Notes: generated by a model from the sequence alone, not told the origin. A stretch of DNA of 64,000 nucleotides from Trichodelitschia bisporula (GCA_010356995.1 ML996690.1:871420-935419), one strand, 5' to 3'. Counted from the stretch's first letter, positions 37,859-50,911 are shown. A program made the numbers and translations.

Positions 37859-40800
37859 CTAGAGCCAACCACCCTCTCGTACCTTTCCAGAATTTATGCG
37901 AAACAACTTCCAACTCTTCACGCTGCTCAGTGCCCCCGAGTTCTGTCGGCTCAGGATCTGGGGATCCTCTTCAGCTGCCGCTAGTGGCGCAACAAAGGGA
38001 GCCTTTTCGATACCAACATGTGGTTTCCCGTCGGTTCCAATGAATGAACCAAACCCGTAGCGGTTTCCCATCATCTTCAGATGCTCCGCCCGCCTTGACC
38101 CAGACATCCACGAGGTGCTTTGAAAATCTTCGACGGCGTGGCCTGCCGCAAAATAGGCAATCAGGGAGGCAGGATTGGTCGGAAGGCGTGAGAGTATTCT
38201 CAACGGCCGATGGAAATAGAGAGCAATGGTAACGAGACAATACAAGCCGAGAATGGTTTCTGAGATGACGAACATGGTTGTCGACACGAAGATACGAAGG
38301 GTCGGCTTGATGATGAACCCAGCGGTAGCAGACGGGGCATCCGGCGACATATCCCCAGGAGCGAATATTTTGTCCATGTTGGTACTCACGAGGGCCGAGA
38401 ACACCTTGGAGTACATACGCGAGTATGCTGCTGCAGCCATGTCGAACTCAGGGGGCGGGAGGGTGTAATCCAACAATCTGGTGCTGTTGGTCATCTTTTC
38501 AATGAAGAAATTATTGAAATCTGACGGGAAGGAGTCGTTGTGCCAGGTGGCCCCAGTGTCAAACATGATTTTGTGTGCTTCACCGATCAATTTTGAGGTG
38601 TCCTGGCCCAGTACTGTGTCTGTCGTATCGGTGGAGATATTGACGGTCATAACTCGCTGGATGTGGCCATCAGCCGAAGCTATAACGTCGGCCGCACCCA
38701 TGATGAGGTTAGACTGACAGACAATCAGGGTTTCTGTGTGGGAGTCGACGGTTATTTGCTTCTCATCGGCACGGTTCGTGTCAATAGATGTCGAATTTTG
38801 GGTAGTACTGGCCCGAATCCAGCCCGCAAAGACGTGTAACCGGCAAAATATGGCGTCTTCCGGAGAGGCCCCTTTCAAGCTATCAAGGGCAGCATTGAGT
38901 TCCAGGGCAGCCGATCCATTTGTTGTCCCGAAAAAGAGATCCATCGTGTTGAGTTTGCCGTCAAGTCGGACCTCTCGCGGTTCGCATGTCACCATTTCCC
39001 CATCGCCTCGAGGAATCGTGACTCGGAAAGTCGCATTTGCACCATTTGACGGCATGTCAAAGGTGTATTCGTACATAGATACTGGCGAGCACTTCAATTC
39101 AGCTCCCAACATCGGAGTGATTGCACGATATTGCCAAGTGGCATTTTCGGCCCCGGAAAATGCTTTGAAGGGCAAGTAGACGAAGCTGTCATCAGACCAC
39201 GGCGGCATCGGAGTATTGGCAGTCAGGTTCGATGTGATTCGATATAGCGGTGAGAGGTTTTGGACCGTGACGAAAGTCGCTCCGGCTCCACCATCCGGCA
39301 GGGGAAGACTAAATGCGTCGTCCGGGATAGGCTGAAGGGTTAATTTGAACGGTGTAGCGAATTTCGCGGGTGTGTCGAGATTAGCAATGCCCTCAAAAAA
39401 CAGTCCGCCAAATGCGACAGGAAGAACATTTGAAATGGCTGTCATGGCGCAGACGGCAGCAAGTATATAGTGACGCTTGCGCAATGCCTTTACGATGGCG
39501 AATTGCGGAGGAACATTCGTATAACCAAGATCCACGGTCGTCTCCGCGGAACCTGGCCCTTGCCTCAGTGCCTCAAAGGGCTGAAGGATGCAGAGCAAAC
39601 GATTGAGACAAAGCCACAACGGCTCTGTGAACGTGGCGAGGGCTGTGGGTATGTAGTTCTCAACCAGCTGACGAATAAACTGGTTCTTGGAAGGCAAAGG
39701 AAGGCCTAATTTTGAGGTAAACGTCAGCAGGGGCAAAGAAGACGCATGGGAAAGTAGGTACCTTGGGTAACGGAAGCTTGATATCGAAGGGCCGCAATTG
39801 CAATAATCAGCAGAGCTTGAAAAAAGAAAAAGGAGATGCCGACTACGAGGCTAAATTCCTTCGGGCGAACACCTGCGATGAGTTCCGGGCGTCGCGTTCC
39901 ATCAACGGTCTGAAAAGTAGCACTCTCGGCCGCAGGGCCTCCACTGACGGTGATCTCATATCTGGCTGGGCCTGCGGCTTCTCGAATGAGAAAATTTGTA
40001 TCTTTGAGTTCTTCTTCCAGTTCTTTCTTGCTGAGCCGATCAAGTTGCTTGAACCCGTCGAGGACGGCCGGTTGATTCGCAGTCATTGACATAACGGACG
40101 AGAGGGTTCCAGGATCCGAAATGAAGCAGCGCCTCCGAGTGAAAGAAGTTCCAATCATGTAGCCGGCTAACAATATCGCAACCCCAAGGAAAGCCTCGAC
40201 AACATATGTAAAGGTGGGAACCATGACAATAGCCTGGGTGCTGAAGTGTAGGCGTCCAGCACTTCGCGTTGAGAGATCCAGTGAGTGGGCAAAGATATCT
40301 GCCATTTGACGAGCAAATAGAATCCTGTATGCCGACTGGTATGACAGCCGAAGCGTCTCCGGCGTCAGGTACGCATCGAGCGGCTGCTGGTAAGCACTGA
40401 CGGCAAAGAGCGGCATTTTCAAGGTCCTATTGGTGTTTAGAGGAAGGTCGTTAAGGAAGGGCCTTTGGTCTGGCCAGTTCACTGTAGGGAAGTCCGCTCG
40501 AGCATCTGTCGTCTGTGCCCCTGCATTCATTGCCCGCTCAAAGTTGCTGGCGTTGAAGACATCGGGAGGGAGATCGATGGGAGGCCCAAGTGCCTTTGAG
40601 TCAAGAACAATATTGTGGGGAAGGGAAACACTGGCAGCCACATCCTGAAACCAGTAAGACGCTTTGCAGTACATGATGTTGACGTCGGCATTGGCGTAGC
40701 TTTCGTCAATTGACATGTCGTTGAGCTGGGTACCGGGAACACGCGATTTGGAAAACAGAAGAAGAAATGACCTCGGTTCGCTTTTCGGACACCCCCCATT

Positions 40801-41943
40801 TGCCAGATAATAACTGTCAGAACTGTCGTAATACCCAATGTACAGAGAATCGAATATCTTACTCGCGTTGGCATTTGGATAGGTGCGGATGGCCGGGTGC
40901 GTGAAGCTGCAGCCCCAGGAGCTTTTGAGGTCCTCGGAATAGTTTCCGGCGTTGATTGCGGGCTCGCAGTTAACATCGACCGAGTACTTCCGTGTATTAC
41001 CAGTGAGAACTGTTCCATCAAGCCCGGGATTGGCTCTGTTTGCATCAAAGGACGTCCCAAACGGGGCAAGAAAATATTGGTTGGTAGTGAACTGTGGGAG
41101 GGTCTCATTCAGCCACATAATATTTGATGCTGAAGTTGCAGATGCAGCTGGAAACCCTTTCCCCTGTTGATCGGCAGAGAGGAGGGATGTGGACATTAAA
41201 ACCGGGACATCCATTGACTTGGTGACATTCGCGTTTGTTGCGAAAATACCCGACTGCGCGGGAGTGAGCCCCCAGAAAATGAACACGACGGCTAAGGAAG
41301 CCGAGAAAACCGTCCAGTGCCTGATTATGTTCAGCGATGACTTGTGTCAGTTAAAATAAAACTACAAACCCGCTTCTGAAGGCGCTGAGGGGAACGGAGG
41401 CGATAAAATCAACGGGATATTGAAGTAAGAGAGAGTGCTTCGCTGATATGGCATGGCCCTTCGAGAGTTGATAGAACGGCTCAAGGCGCTTCACGTCAAG
41501 ATCAACCCAGGTCCACATGAAGCTGTAGCAAACGGCGATGATGGTGGGCAGATAGAGGAAGGGAAAGGACTGCGTGGTCGATATATCGTTGATGTTAGGA
41601 GCGAATACCAAGCCTCCATCTCGTGTACTCCTTTCGAGAAGTGTCTGGAGCAAGGCGATCAAAGCGGCTGATATGAGAATAATGGTACCCAAGAATGGTA
41701 TCCGGAGCGAAATGGGCTTCCACGCCCTGGAGTGATTTGTACCTTGTGAAAGTAAGCAACGAAGGTCTGGTTCAGATAAGCCGACTTACTGCGGAGAAAC
41801 TTAAGTTTCTCGGATATATAGCTGGCCATTGTACTGCTCGTATCGGATTGACTGTTGTCATTCCCCACAGTCCTGTCTCCGGTCACATTAGATGGCCGAG
41901 GCCGAGAAAAATGAAGCCAGTCGTAGTGAGGAGGCTGCTCCAT
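37859..41943 (-). CDS. DUF3433 multi-pass membrane protein, 1310 aa
   Basis: Four exons, 41943-41790, 41742-41370, 41320-39762 and 39705-37859, add up to exactly 1311 codons with the stop. Introns are 47, 49 and 56 nt. The joins rebuild TNHSRAWKPISLRIPFLG, FRSGHWTVFSASLAVVFIFW and SVTQGLPLPSKNQFIRQ. YLPTIIAVCYSFMWTWVDLD, VKRLEPFYQLSKG and SLLLQYPVDFIASVPLSAF are hallmarks of fungal DUF3433. The block comes twice: NYIPTALATFTEPLWLCLNR and LCILQPFEALRQG start the second copy. Each half has paired membrane helices and a large region with many N-glycosylation sites (NVT, NAS, NST, NGS), so those loops probably face outside. Function is unknown; this family is expanded in Pezizomycotina. The first intron ends AAG rather than CAG. 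Confidence 0.9.
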
Positions 41944-42913
41944 GTACTGATTAAAGAGAAGACGTTCCAGCGCCTCCGTGGACGGATGAAAAGAAAATTT
42001 GTACGGGACTCAGGAAAGGCTTGATAGGATCATTAACGGCAATGGCATCAAGATTCTAGGAATCCCAGACTTGGAGGTACTCCGATTAAGAGGCTCAATC
42101 GCAACACCTGCCTCCATATTTAATCGCATATACCTGACTTCTCCCAACTGATGGAGCCGCATCTTACTGGTTAATTTGACTGCTATCCGGCATCAGGCCG
42201 GCCTCGAACGAGGCATCGCGATAACATTGACGCTGGATGGTTAGAACTGGGGCCAATTTGAGGACTTTCAGCCGCAATCAAAAGATTCATTGGTGGACAC
42301 GTTCGGAGGAAATGAATCAAGCTTCGTAACCGCTGAAAACATGGGCTGCGCCGCCTGCACCTTTGGTTTCGCAATCCATGTTGGCGCTAAAGGGCGGTTA
42401 TTTTGACATGTGGCAAGTGGAGGATTCGGGGATGGAAAAGCATTCTTCCTGAGCATACCAAGGAGGCACGTGGAAGGCTGCTTAAGAAAGTGAGCGCCGA
42501 TTCTCTCTGCAAGTTACGCACAATATACCGCAGCGAATTTCCCGGTCTGCATTGTGTCCCTCCTGGTTCGCACTTGCCGTTGTCATGGCCCAGCAGGTCA
42601 ACGAGATCTTCTTGCATCTCTTACTGCGCCGCAGGACGGTCGCAATTCTCCGCTTCGCACACATCGCTCATACTCTTCTCTCCTTCTATCAGCGCAAAGG
42701 TACATTCTGTCGACTCAAGCATTTTTTCAAACCCAGCAAAACTCACAGGCTGCAGCGCACACTCAGCTCCGCTTCGAAGCCTCGTAAGCTTCGAGTGCGC
42801 AGCACAGCACCACATTCGCCGGGCTAACAACCTGAAAGCTTGTTATACTTCATCTGACTCCAGTAGTTTCACTGTGATTTGAGCGTTACCCTTACAGGCT
42901 CACGATCTTCAAA
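41944..42913. other. Intergenic region between divergent membrane-protein genes
   Basis: Probable shared promoter region. Several short overlapping frames at 42403-42880 have no recognisable features. Confidence 0.4.
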
Positions 42914-43339
42914 ATGGTTAGCTCGCCATCTGTCGGCCGCGTTCTCCTCTCCCTCAGCGCACTCGTCTCCTCTGCCGGAGCCTTCCTCGCAGATTGGAAC
43001 GAGACACATATCTACAACCCGCGCTGGCCGCCTCATGCGAAATTCCACAACGGTCAGACAATGAGCATGGGGGTAGCTCTCGCCGTGGCAACGCTGTACT
43101 ACACCTGGCGGACGGTCCCTTCTTCTCAACGGAGAGAATCTCTCTTCACGGCGGCCGTCTTTGGGTCCATATATTTCATCTCAGCGCTTAGCGCCATCCT
43201 GTATCCCGACAGCAAGGGCATGGACCCGGAGTTTGGAGAGGGATTTGTCCAAGCTGGACCCTTTTCGGCATGCGTCTTGATGAATTGGGTGGGATACTGG
43301 ATGGAAATCAGAAGGCTACGAGCGGAGAAGATTCATTGA
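42914..43339 (+). CDS. Small four-helix membrane protein (DUF6640-like)
   Basis: 141 residues, no intron. The start sits in a good context (AAAATGG). The N-terminal hydrophobic stretch (VLLSLSALVSSAGAF) is followed by the motif WNETHIYNPRWPPHAKFHNG, then three more hydrophobic segments and a basic C-terminus (EIRRLRAEKIH). I recall this NPRWPPHAKFHNGQ motif from a family of small fungal and bacterial membrane proteins, possibly DUF6640; the number should be checked. No function is known. Confidence 0.75.
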   Translation: MVSSPSVGRVLLSLSALVSSAGAFLADWNETHIYNPRWPPHAKFHNGQTMSMGVALAVATLYYTWRTVPSSQRRESLFTAAVFGSIYFISALSAILYPDSKGMDPEFGEGFVQAGPFSACVLMNWVGYWMEIRRLRAEKIH

Positions 43340-44240
43340 GGACGAAACTATGATTGAAGGTGGAGCTTTATGACCTATGGCCAAGATGTTTAACCACGCA
43401 CTGCTCTATCTCGCTTGCAATAGGATTGACCTGGGAGAAGTCACTAGGCCAACTATTTGGGGTTAACGTCAAACCACACATCGTGCCATCGGTTCATCCC
43501 TGCGCACCTATTTCCTCTTTGTCTTCTTTGTGCTTTGATCGACAGGCTAAGCCCTGCCGTTAGACAAAGGGAACCAAGGGGACCCATGCTCTACAGCGAT
43601 ATCGGGCGCCTGGCCTGCTTGAGACCTAAAGAAGAAAAACAAAACAGGAAGCTCAGAGATGTTGGTTGATCACCTGGCTCAATACAGAAGGAGTGCTCGC
43701 GAGTCAAAGAATGCGGGCTCTCATACATGTCCCGATCTGACTTTTGAATATCCACGTCGTCCGTCCGACAATTTTTCTACTCAAAATCGATTGGCATCAT
43801 TCGCAAACACATCCAAGCGTTCAGCCTCGCCTGGCGCCTTCCTGGCGAGGCTTAGTGCTAGTTCATGCCATTTCGGGCGCGGCTAATCTCCAGTCCGAGC
43901 TCGCAACCCCACTTGGCCTTAGCTCTCCCCTCATTGCCGACCCCTCCCACGCAACAACCGTGAGGCCATTGGACATGCCTCCAAACTCCTCGGTCAAGCT
44001 CCAACCGGGGCTAGTGCAGCAAGATACTGTGGTATACATAATGGTAGCTGCTCAACAATGCATCCTTGTCCGACCTGCATCTCTACTTCGTCCCCTTCGG
44101 TGTCGCGAACTCTCAAATTCTAAACTTCACCGCTTATTGCACTCCACACCTTTCCCCGCATTTTCAGCAACATAGAAGGGCGGCCAGACCCTCACGAGTT
44201 CCCATCCGAACCCCACTCCAGGACAGATACGCCTCCCGCT
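43340..44240. other. Intergenic region upstream of acetoacetyl-CoA synthetase
   Basis: Promoter and leader sequence. No gene recognised. Confidence 0.4.
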
Positions 44241-46485
44241 ATGTCTACCCCCGACCATCCCGCGCAAATTATCCCACGAAAGCTATGGGAGCACCCCGCT
44301 CCCAAAAGCACGCGTATGTGGCGCTTCTTGGAGAAAGCGAACAAGCGTCACGGTCTCAAGATGAGCTCATTCCAGGAACTGTACGACTGGTCCATCACCG
44401 AGCGCGTTCAGTTCTGGGAAATGGTCTGGGAGGAAATCGAAATCATCCACGAGGGCAGCTACAAGAAAGTCTTTGACCCCAATGCGCGCATGGATAGCGT
44501 GCCCCACTGGTTTGAGGGCGTGCGCATGAACTTTGCTGAGAATGTCCTGTTCACCCGCGGCAAGGCCCGCAGCGATGCCACGACTTGGGATAAGAGCAAT
44601 GACAAGGTCTGCGTTACTGAGGCGCGTGAAGGCGCGACCGAGATCCGCGATTTCACTTGGCGTGAACTGAGGACCCGTGTGGGCCTGTTGTCGAATGCTA
44701 TGCGTGCCCATGGCGTCAAGCGTGGGGACCGGGTGGCGGTCGTGGCGAGTAATAGCATGGACACGCTCGTCGTCTTTCTGGCAGTGACAGCACTGGGAGG
44801 GCTATTCAGCAGCAGCAGTACGGACATGGGGTTGAAGGGGATTTTGGATCGGCTGCTGCAGATTCACCCAGTTTGGGTGTTTTTCGACGACTGGGCGGTG
44901 TACAACGGAAAGACGACGGATTTGCGGCCCAAGATCAAAGACCTGTTGAAGGGGCTCGATGGCATTGCTGAGTTCAAGGGCGTAGTTACCCTTCCGCGCT
45001 TTGAGCAGCCGGCCGACGTGACCGGTGTTCCCCGGACGCTCACTCTGGCGAGGTACCTGCAGGCTGCGGGTGGGAATGGCGAACTGAAGTTTGAGCGGAT
45101 TGGATTCCGCGATCCTTTCTTGGTTGTTTACAGTTCCGGCACTACTGGGACACCAAAGTGCATCGTCCATTCCGTTGGCGGAGTGCTCACGAGCGCTTTG
45201 AAGGAGGGGAAGCTTCATCGCGACTTTGGCCTCGACACTGTGGGACTACAGTATACGACTGTAAGTACCAGCCGACCCAACTTTGACAGCAGCTAACACT
45301 AGCAGACGGGATGGATCATGTACCTTTCATCTGTCCTCGGTCTCCTCTCCGGTTCCCGCACAGTATTATACGACGGAAGTCCGTTTCAACCGGACCTCAC
45401 AACCTTTATTAAGCTAGTGTCCGACCAAAAGGTTACCAACCTGGGAATCTCGCCACGATACATGCATGAACTGCAGAAGAACAACATCAGTCCCCGCGAA
45501 GTTGCTGATCTTTCGTCGCTGAGGTGTGTCACGTCTACCGGCATGGTGCTAAAGGACGCTGTAAGTATCTTACCTCTCCAACCGAGGATGCGCTAATCGG
45601 TCTGTCAGCTTTTTGAATGGTTCTATGACGTTGGCTTCCCACCTAACGTCCAGCTGGCTAATATCTCCGGCGGCACTGATCTGGCGGGCTGCTTTGGGAT
45701 GGAGAACCCACTGACACCACTCTACGTCGGAGGCTGTCAAGGACCGTCTCTCGGCATTGCGGTTGCAGTATATGATCAATTGGTTGAAGGTGGCAAGGGC
45801 GTCAAAGGCAAGGAGCTGGAACATGGGACTCCGGGAGAGCTCGTCGCGTCAGTCACTCCTCCATACATAGCAAAGCCCTCCACGCTAACATCTCTGCAGT
45901 ACCAAGTCCTTCCCGAACATGCCAGTCCTCTTCTGGGGCTCGGACGGTGCGCAGAAGTACTTCAACTCGTACTTCGCACGGTTCGACGACGTGTGGACAC
46001 ACGGCGACTTCATCCAAATCCACCCCGTGACCCGGCAAATCTTCTTCCTCGGCCGGGCCGACGGCGTGCTCAACCCTTCCGGCGTGCGTTTCGGCTCAGC
46101 GGAAATCTACAACGTCATCGAGTCGTTCTTCCCCCAGATCCAGGACAGCATTTGCGTTGGCCAGCGGCGGCCGCAAGACCATGATGAGACAGTGCTGCTG
46201 TTCTTGATGATGGTCCCTGGGCACAAGTTCAGTGAGCGCTTGGCCCGTGACGTCCAGGAAGCCATTGCGCGGGAGCTGAGCAAGCGCCATGTGCCCCGGT
46301 ACGTCTTCGAGACGCCTGAGATACCAACGACTATCAACGGCAAGAAGGTGGAACTCCCAGTCAAGCAGATCGTCTCAGGACATGTCGTGAAGCCCTCGAG
46401 TACGCTTCTAAACCCGGAGAGCCTGAAATTCTATTATAAGTTTGCGAAGATTGAGGAGCTAGAGCAGGTCAAGGCGAAGCTGTAA
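44241..46485 (+). CDS. Acetoacetyl-CoA synthetase
   Basis: Four exons, 44241-45260, 45306-45560, 45609-45847 and 45900-46485, give 699 residues. The N-terminal ACAS region has LYDWSITERVQFWEMVWEE and WFEGVRMNFAENVL. The P-loop of the ANL superfamily is VYSSGTTGTPKCIVHS. YTTTGWIMY and LANISGGTDLAGCF match acetoacetate-type ligases rather than acetyl-CoA synthetase, and the catalytic lysine lies in TTINGKKVELPVKQIV. The enzyme makes acetoacetyl-CoA from acetoacetate, ATP and CoA, linking ketone bodies and leucine breakdown to lipid and sterol synthesis; it is usually cytosolic. The third intron needs the donor GC-GTCAGT, giving LVATKSFPNMPVLFWG. Other choices break the frame. Confidence 0.94.
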
Positions 46486-46750
46486 ATGGGATAGACGGCG
46501 TTGCGGAAACAGAGTGTGGAGGCGTGATGAGCGTGCATGATTGAGGTGCTTACTTTGAGGTCAGTGGTCTTGCTTCGGTTGGCTTTATTGCTGTTGAATG
46601 TTTCAAGTATTTTGCAGCGAGACGTGATGATGTGACGTTGACGCTGATCGTACCAGTACGAGCCGGATGCTTTGGTCGACCTCATTACGTTAATACTGCT
46701 GGTTACCTCATACCGGCTATCTAGTTGTGCTTCGTAAACTTCAAATATCT

Positions 46751-48155
46751 TCATTCCTGAACGCAAATATTCTCCTCTGCAAACGCTCTGTATCGATCCA
46801 GGACGTCGGTGGACGCCATTCCATCTCTTTGCGGCTCGAAACTGTAATGTGCAGCAAGCGCCCTTCCGTCCACGATCGCATCTGAACGCCGTTATTACAC
46901 TTTCGAACGCGGGAACATCCAACTCACGTCGTCTCGTCCACTTGGGCATTACCTCCGAGAAGTAATACTCGTCATCCTGTTGCTCCATCGGCTTGCCGCG
47001 ATTTATGTCATCTCCCATCATAGCGATGAACTGGATGCCCATGCGCCCGTAGTTGTAATCCCACCGGTGAAACTTGTACCTGAAGAGCTCATTCTTTTCT
47101 AGGTTCTCGAAGAAACTGTAATGTTCTTGTGCTGCGATGGACCAGTACCACAGTCCCAATCCAAAGGCATCGTACTTGGTCTCGACGATTGGGGTCTCGT
47201 CAATGGTGACTGAGGAGTTGGGTGAGACTGGAAGCCAGCGATGTCCTCGACGCAGCTTGCCGCTGTCAAAATACTCCGTGTAGTTGAAGTCTTCGGGGCC
47301 GTCCCACTTAGGGAGCTCCGAGGCATGCCAACTTACAGTTGAATTGGGGGTCATGTTGGTAGCGTTAGGAGGGGGTGCTAGCTCCGGGAGGTATGGGCGG
47401 ACCGCACCCAGGCGCCAGTGGAGCCAGCTGAGCGAAGGCTGGTTCATGATGTTGGCTGATACGACAAAGTACTCCGGATGATTTAGCCGAGTGGAGACTA
47501 GAGTGGGAATGGTGGTGTCCTCGAAGAAGACCTGAAGAAGTCAGAAGCGGGAACGGATATCGCACCCTGGCACCCACAATGTCGTCGTCGATTTTGATGT
47601 ACATTGTCCCATTCTGGATGATATCGTACGCTCCCCGATAGTCCTTCCCTTCCCATGTGACGTTCTGCTTCCTGTAGGAGTCCGAGGTTTCCAGCAACGC
47701 ATCCAGCCAGCCCAAATCTTGCATCTTTTTCGTCCGGACAATGAATATGACTTCGTCCAACACCCCTCCATTCTCAACCAAGTTCCGCTGCGAGCCGTCA
47801 GCGCAAGACTCTAACAAATCTCATACCATACCTTGAGATAGCAATCCAGAATAGACACGCTCGCCGGCCGTCCATAAAACACAAGTCCCACAACCTTCAA
47901 CCCCTCTGGCTTAACCCACTCCGTCACGCCCTCGCCATCCCCTTTCCCCGACACTGACCAATACCGCGGCAATTGCTTGGGCGCATCCACAGCCGACACC
48001 TCAACCCGCGCAACATGCGGCCCGAAAAGCCACCAGCATGCCATGAGCAGCGTAAACGCCGCAAACGCCCCCAGAGCTGCCGTCGCCCGCGACGCCAGGC
48101 CTTGCGATCCCCCTATCCTCAGCGGCTTGTAGCCGCGCAGCTGCGGCACCAGCAT
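46751..48155 (-). CDS. Type II membrane protein with DDD motif, putative glycosyltransferase
   Basis: Four exons, 48155-47832, 47787-47578, 47531-46928 and 46881-46751, give 422 residues. Introns are 44-46 nt. There is one membrane segment near residue 35 (AALGAFAAFTLLMACWWLF), then a lumenal-type domain with LKVVGLVFYGRPASVSILDC, DEVIFIVRTKKMQDLGWLD and YIKIDDDIVFFEDTTIP. VSANIMNQPSLSWLHWRLG and HRWLPVSPN follow, then YDAFGLGLWYWSIAAQEHYS and FHRWDYNYGRMGIQ. This belongs to a widespread but uncharacterised fungal family. The DDD group in a beta-strand context looks like the metal-binding DxD of nucleotide-sugar transferases, so a Golgi glycosyltransferase is likely but inferred. The last exon restores YSFEPQRDGMASTDVLDRYR. 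Confidence 0.82.
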
Positions 48156-48792
48156 AGTGGCGCGCCCGGCGCGGGAAGGCTAATGCACTCGCGGCGGCGT
48201 TTTCGGGCTGATACGGCGCGCGCACATCCGGTTCGAACGATCGTGTGAGCCGGCGGAGTCGACTGCGTATGGCGCGTTAACACAGTTTATTAGTAGTCCA
48301 GACCTGAAGAAGGTGATGTCCAAAATGGGATGAGACGACGCGGTCGTGAAGCAGCCAGGTGGAAAAGCGGCCAAATGGCAGGTACGATCGAGGGGGACAC
48401 CCCTTCCGTTTGCGCAATCAATCTGATACAGGCGGCGGATGATCGTCTGGACCAGGGCAGACGCGGGATAGGGTAGAGGGCAGTTGGCTGGAAGGCGAAG
48501 GGCAAGGCTTGCGGCTCAGCGCACGTTTCGAGTTGGAAAGCGTGGCTGCGGGCCATGCTGATCCAAATTACTGCTATGTGGCATGTGAAACGTTCTGGTT
48601 CACCTGGTAATACAGTGGATGCAGTGGGTCGCAACTGTGAATGGGGCTGAGGCCTAAGGCAAGCAACGCACAAGGCTGAAAATGCAGCCTTTGGCTAATT
48701 GTCGTCATTATGGCTACCTATAAACTGCAGATAAATGAATGATGAGTGATCCGATGGTGGGAATTGACACATGCGTTGTTTGCTGTGCCAGT
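48156..48792. other. Intergenic region between two minus-strand genes
   Basis: No gene recognised. Confidence 0.4.
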
Positions 48793-49934
48793 TCACAGCC
48801 CAGGCGTTTCAGCAATGCGATACACAAACTTCTCGTTGCCGCCCTTCCGGTCCCGTAGGCGCTTCAGTGCGTCCAAGACACCCGCCAACCCGCCCTCAAT
48901 AACCTCATAGGGCTGGGGCTTGAAGGTGCCCTGCTTCAGCGCAACCTCCAGAATGCGACTCACTACGCCGCCAAACAGCTTTCCTCCAGCTGGGTTGTCG
49001 TCGTGAACCGACCCCACCCAGATCTGCTCGAACCACCCGCCCCACTTCTTCAACTCCACCGACTCATCGCCTTCAGGCTTCTTCAGTCCAGTCGTGCAAG
49101 TATACCGGCCGGCCGGATCCAACCAAGGCGTCAGGTATTTGACGCTCTGCAGCGTGTTGCTAGCATCGAACACATGGTGCACTTTCTTGCCACCCAAGGC
49201 GGCGGAGAAATCGTCGGAAATGGTGGGTGAGCGGTAGTCCACGATGATATCGGCACCCAGCTGCTTCGCGTGCTCGGCGCTCTTACCGGCAGTTACAACT
49301 ATCGGCCCGATGCTCGGGTTCATCAGGGCGAATTGGAGGGCGAAACTGCCCACGGCGGAACTAGCACCGTTGATGATGAGAGGGGTCTTTGCAACACCGG
49401 ACTTCTCGTCTGCGCGCTCAAAGGGCAACGGAAGCTGAAGATTGCGGTACAATCCAACAGCCGCGGTGTAGGCTGCAAAGGTTTAGCTCCTGGGCGTTGG
49501 AGGAGAGGTTTACTTACCCGCCAGGGGAATAGTAGCAGCTTCCTCGAAGCTCAAACTCTCGGGGATGTGAAAGACGGTCTGCTCTGGACAAACAGTGTAC
49601 TCCGCATAAGTGCCGCGAGGCGTATCCATGACATGGAAGCCGGCGACGCGGTCACCCGGCCTGAAGTTCGTGACTTCTGAACCAACGGCTTCGACTATTC
49701 CAGCCGCATCATCGCCCTGGTTGACCTTGATGTTGAAGTAATTCGGCATGGGATGTTTCCAATCCTTTGGGTTAGAGCCGGCAACAACAACCTTGATGAG
49801 GATTTCATTGGGGCCATATTCGCTGTCGATGAGATTAGCTCTGGTGCATGCAAGCCCACGTCAACCTACGGGACTGGGATATCCTCGTGCTGGGTGGTCA
49901 AGTCAGGGTCGTAGTAAACCAGAAGGTTCTTCAT
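48793..49934 (-). CDS. Zinc-binding-type (MDR) NADPH-dependent oxidoreductase, ToxD/enoyl-reductase-like
   Basis: Three exons, 49934-49870, 49822-49518 and 49472-48793, give 349 residues. The introns (47 and 45 nt) rebuild IPVPEYGPNEILIKVVVAGS and ATIPLAGAYTAAVGLYRNLQ. The GroES-like N-terminal domain has NPKDWKHPMPNYF and NQGDDAAGIVEAVGSEV. The Rossmann part has NGASSAVGSFALQFA, which is the NADP-binding loop. Structural-zinc cysteines are absent, as in the quinone oxidoreductase and trans-enoyl reductase branch. Relatives include ToxD and LovC-like reductases, but no polyketide synthase lies nearby, so a general reductase role is more likely. It is oriented head-to-tail with the gene at 46751-48155. 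Confidence 0.88.
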
Positions 49935-50911
49935 TTTGGAGAGTGTTCAATTGTCGGAGTATTGCGAGAGTCTGAAACTTGGGCTGTTCGTAAGTGCACA
50001 CTTCAGGAGGCCAGAGCAGTGGTTTATATTCCCGGATTCTCAATGATCATGTACGACCTGCCTTGCCCAATATCGTACAAGCATTCGCTGAGAAATCAGG
50101 CTGTGTTTGTCAGGCCATTGGCTGTAAGACATGGTGGACGTGAATCCGGTGAAACATGTGTATCGGAGTTCCAAGGTGGCTTACTAACGTGCTCTGACTT
50201 CACTCGTCATCGCGATGATGTACGCACTCACGATCGCCACCCTAAACCCGAGGAATGTCCGATGCAACTCCAGTCACAATGCAATGCTCCCTGCTAAATC
50301 ATGCATATAACCAGGGCTGAATGCCTTAATAAGCCGGTTTCAGCCGCTATGCTTGTTGTGTAATGGCATTGTTGACGTGTGTCGGCGTCGGATTGTTTCG
50401 CGCCCATTATTGACGACGAGCCTACAGTATGCAGCTTGTCTTCGAGCGACATCACTGACCAAATTTACCCCGCAGTTGCGTGCCAGTGAATATGGACTTA
50501 TCAAGCACAAGTGTGTAGAGTTTGGAGACGAATAGCACTCGATTGTTGGATATCTTTGCGCATACGGACCATGGTCCTAGATCGCACAAATACCTATGCC
50601 ACACAACCTGCAACCGTACCTCCAGCACACATCAGCTCTAGCCATTCACTATGAATCGAGAAACCGATCACGTCCCACCAGTCCACCTTTGTCCATTCAT
50701 CACGTCGTAAACCATCCAGTTCATCAAATCCGTCATCCGTCGCGACATCACACGTAATAGGAGTAGCTTGAAGCGTAGCCCCAAGCATTGCTGTTACCGA
50801 CGAAGTACGTTGTAGAAGCGCCGTAAACGTCGGAGACCAGCAGAAACTCCTACTTTCAGTCAATATTCACGCGTCCACAGTGATAATGATGATAGTAACA
50901 TGGTCGTGAGA
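49935..50911. other. Intergenic region, 3' side of XRN1
   Basis: Promoter of the reductase gene and 3' flank of XRN1. Nothing else recognised. Confidence 0.4.

Noticed and set aside
48793-50911. Possible secondary-metabolite cluster around the ToxD-like reductase
   Set aside because: No polyketide synthase, peptide synthetase, transporter or zinc-cluster regulator lies nearby; neighbours are housekeeping genes.
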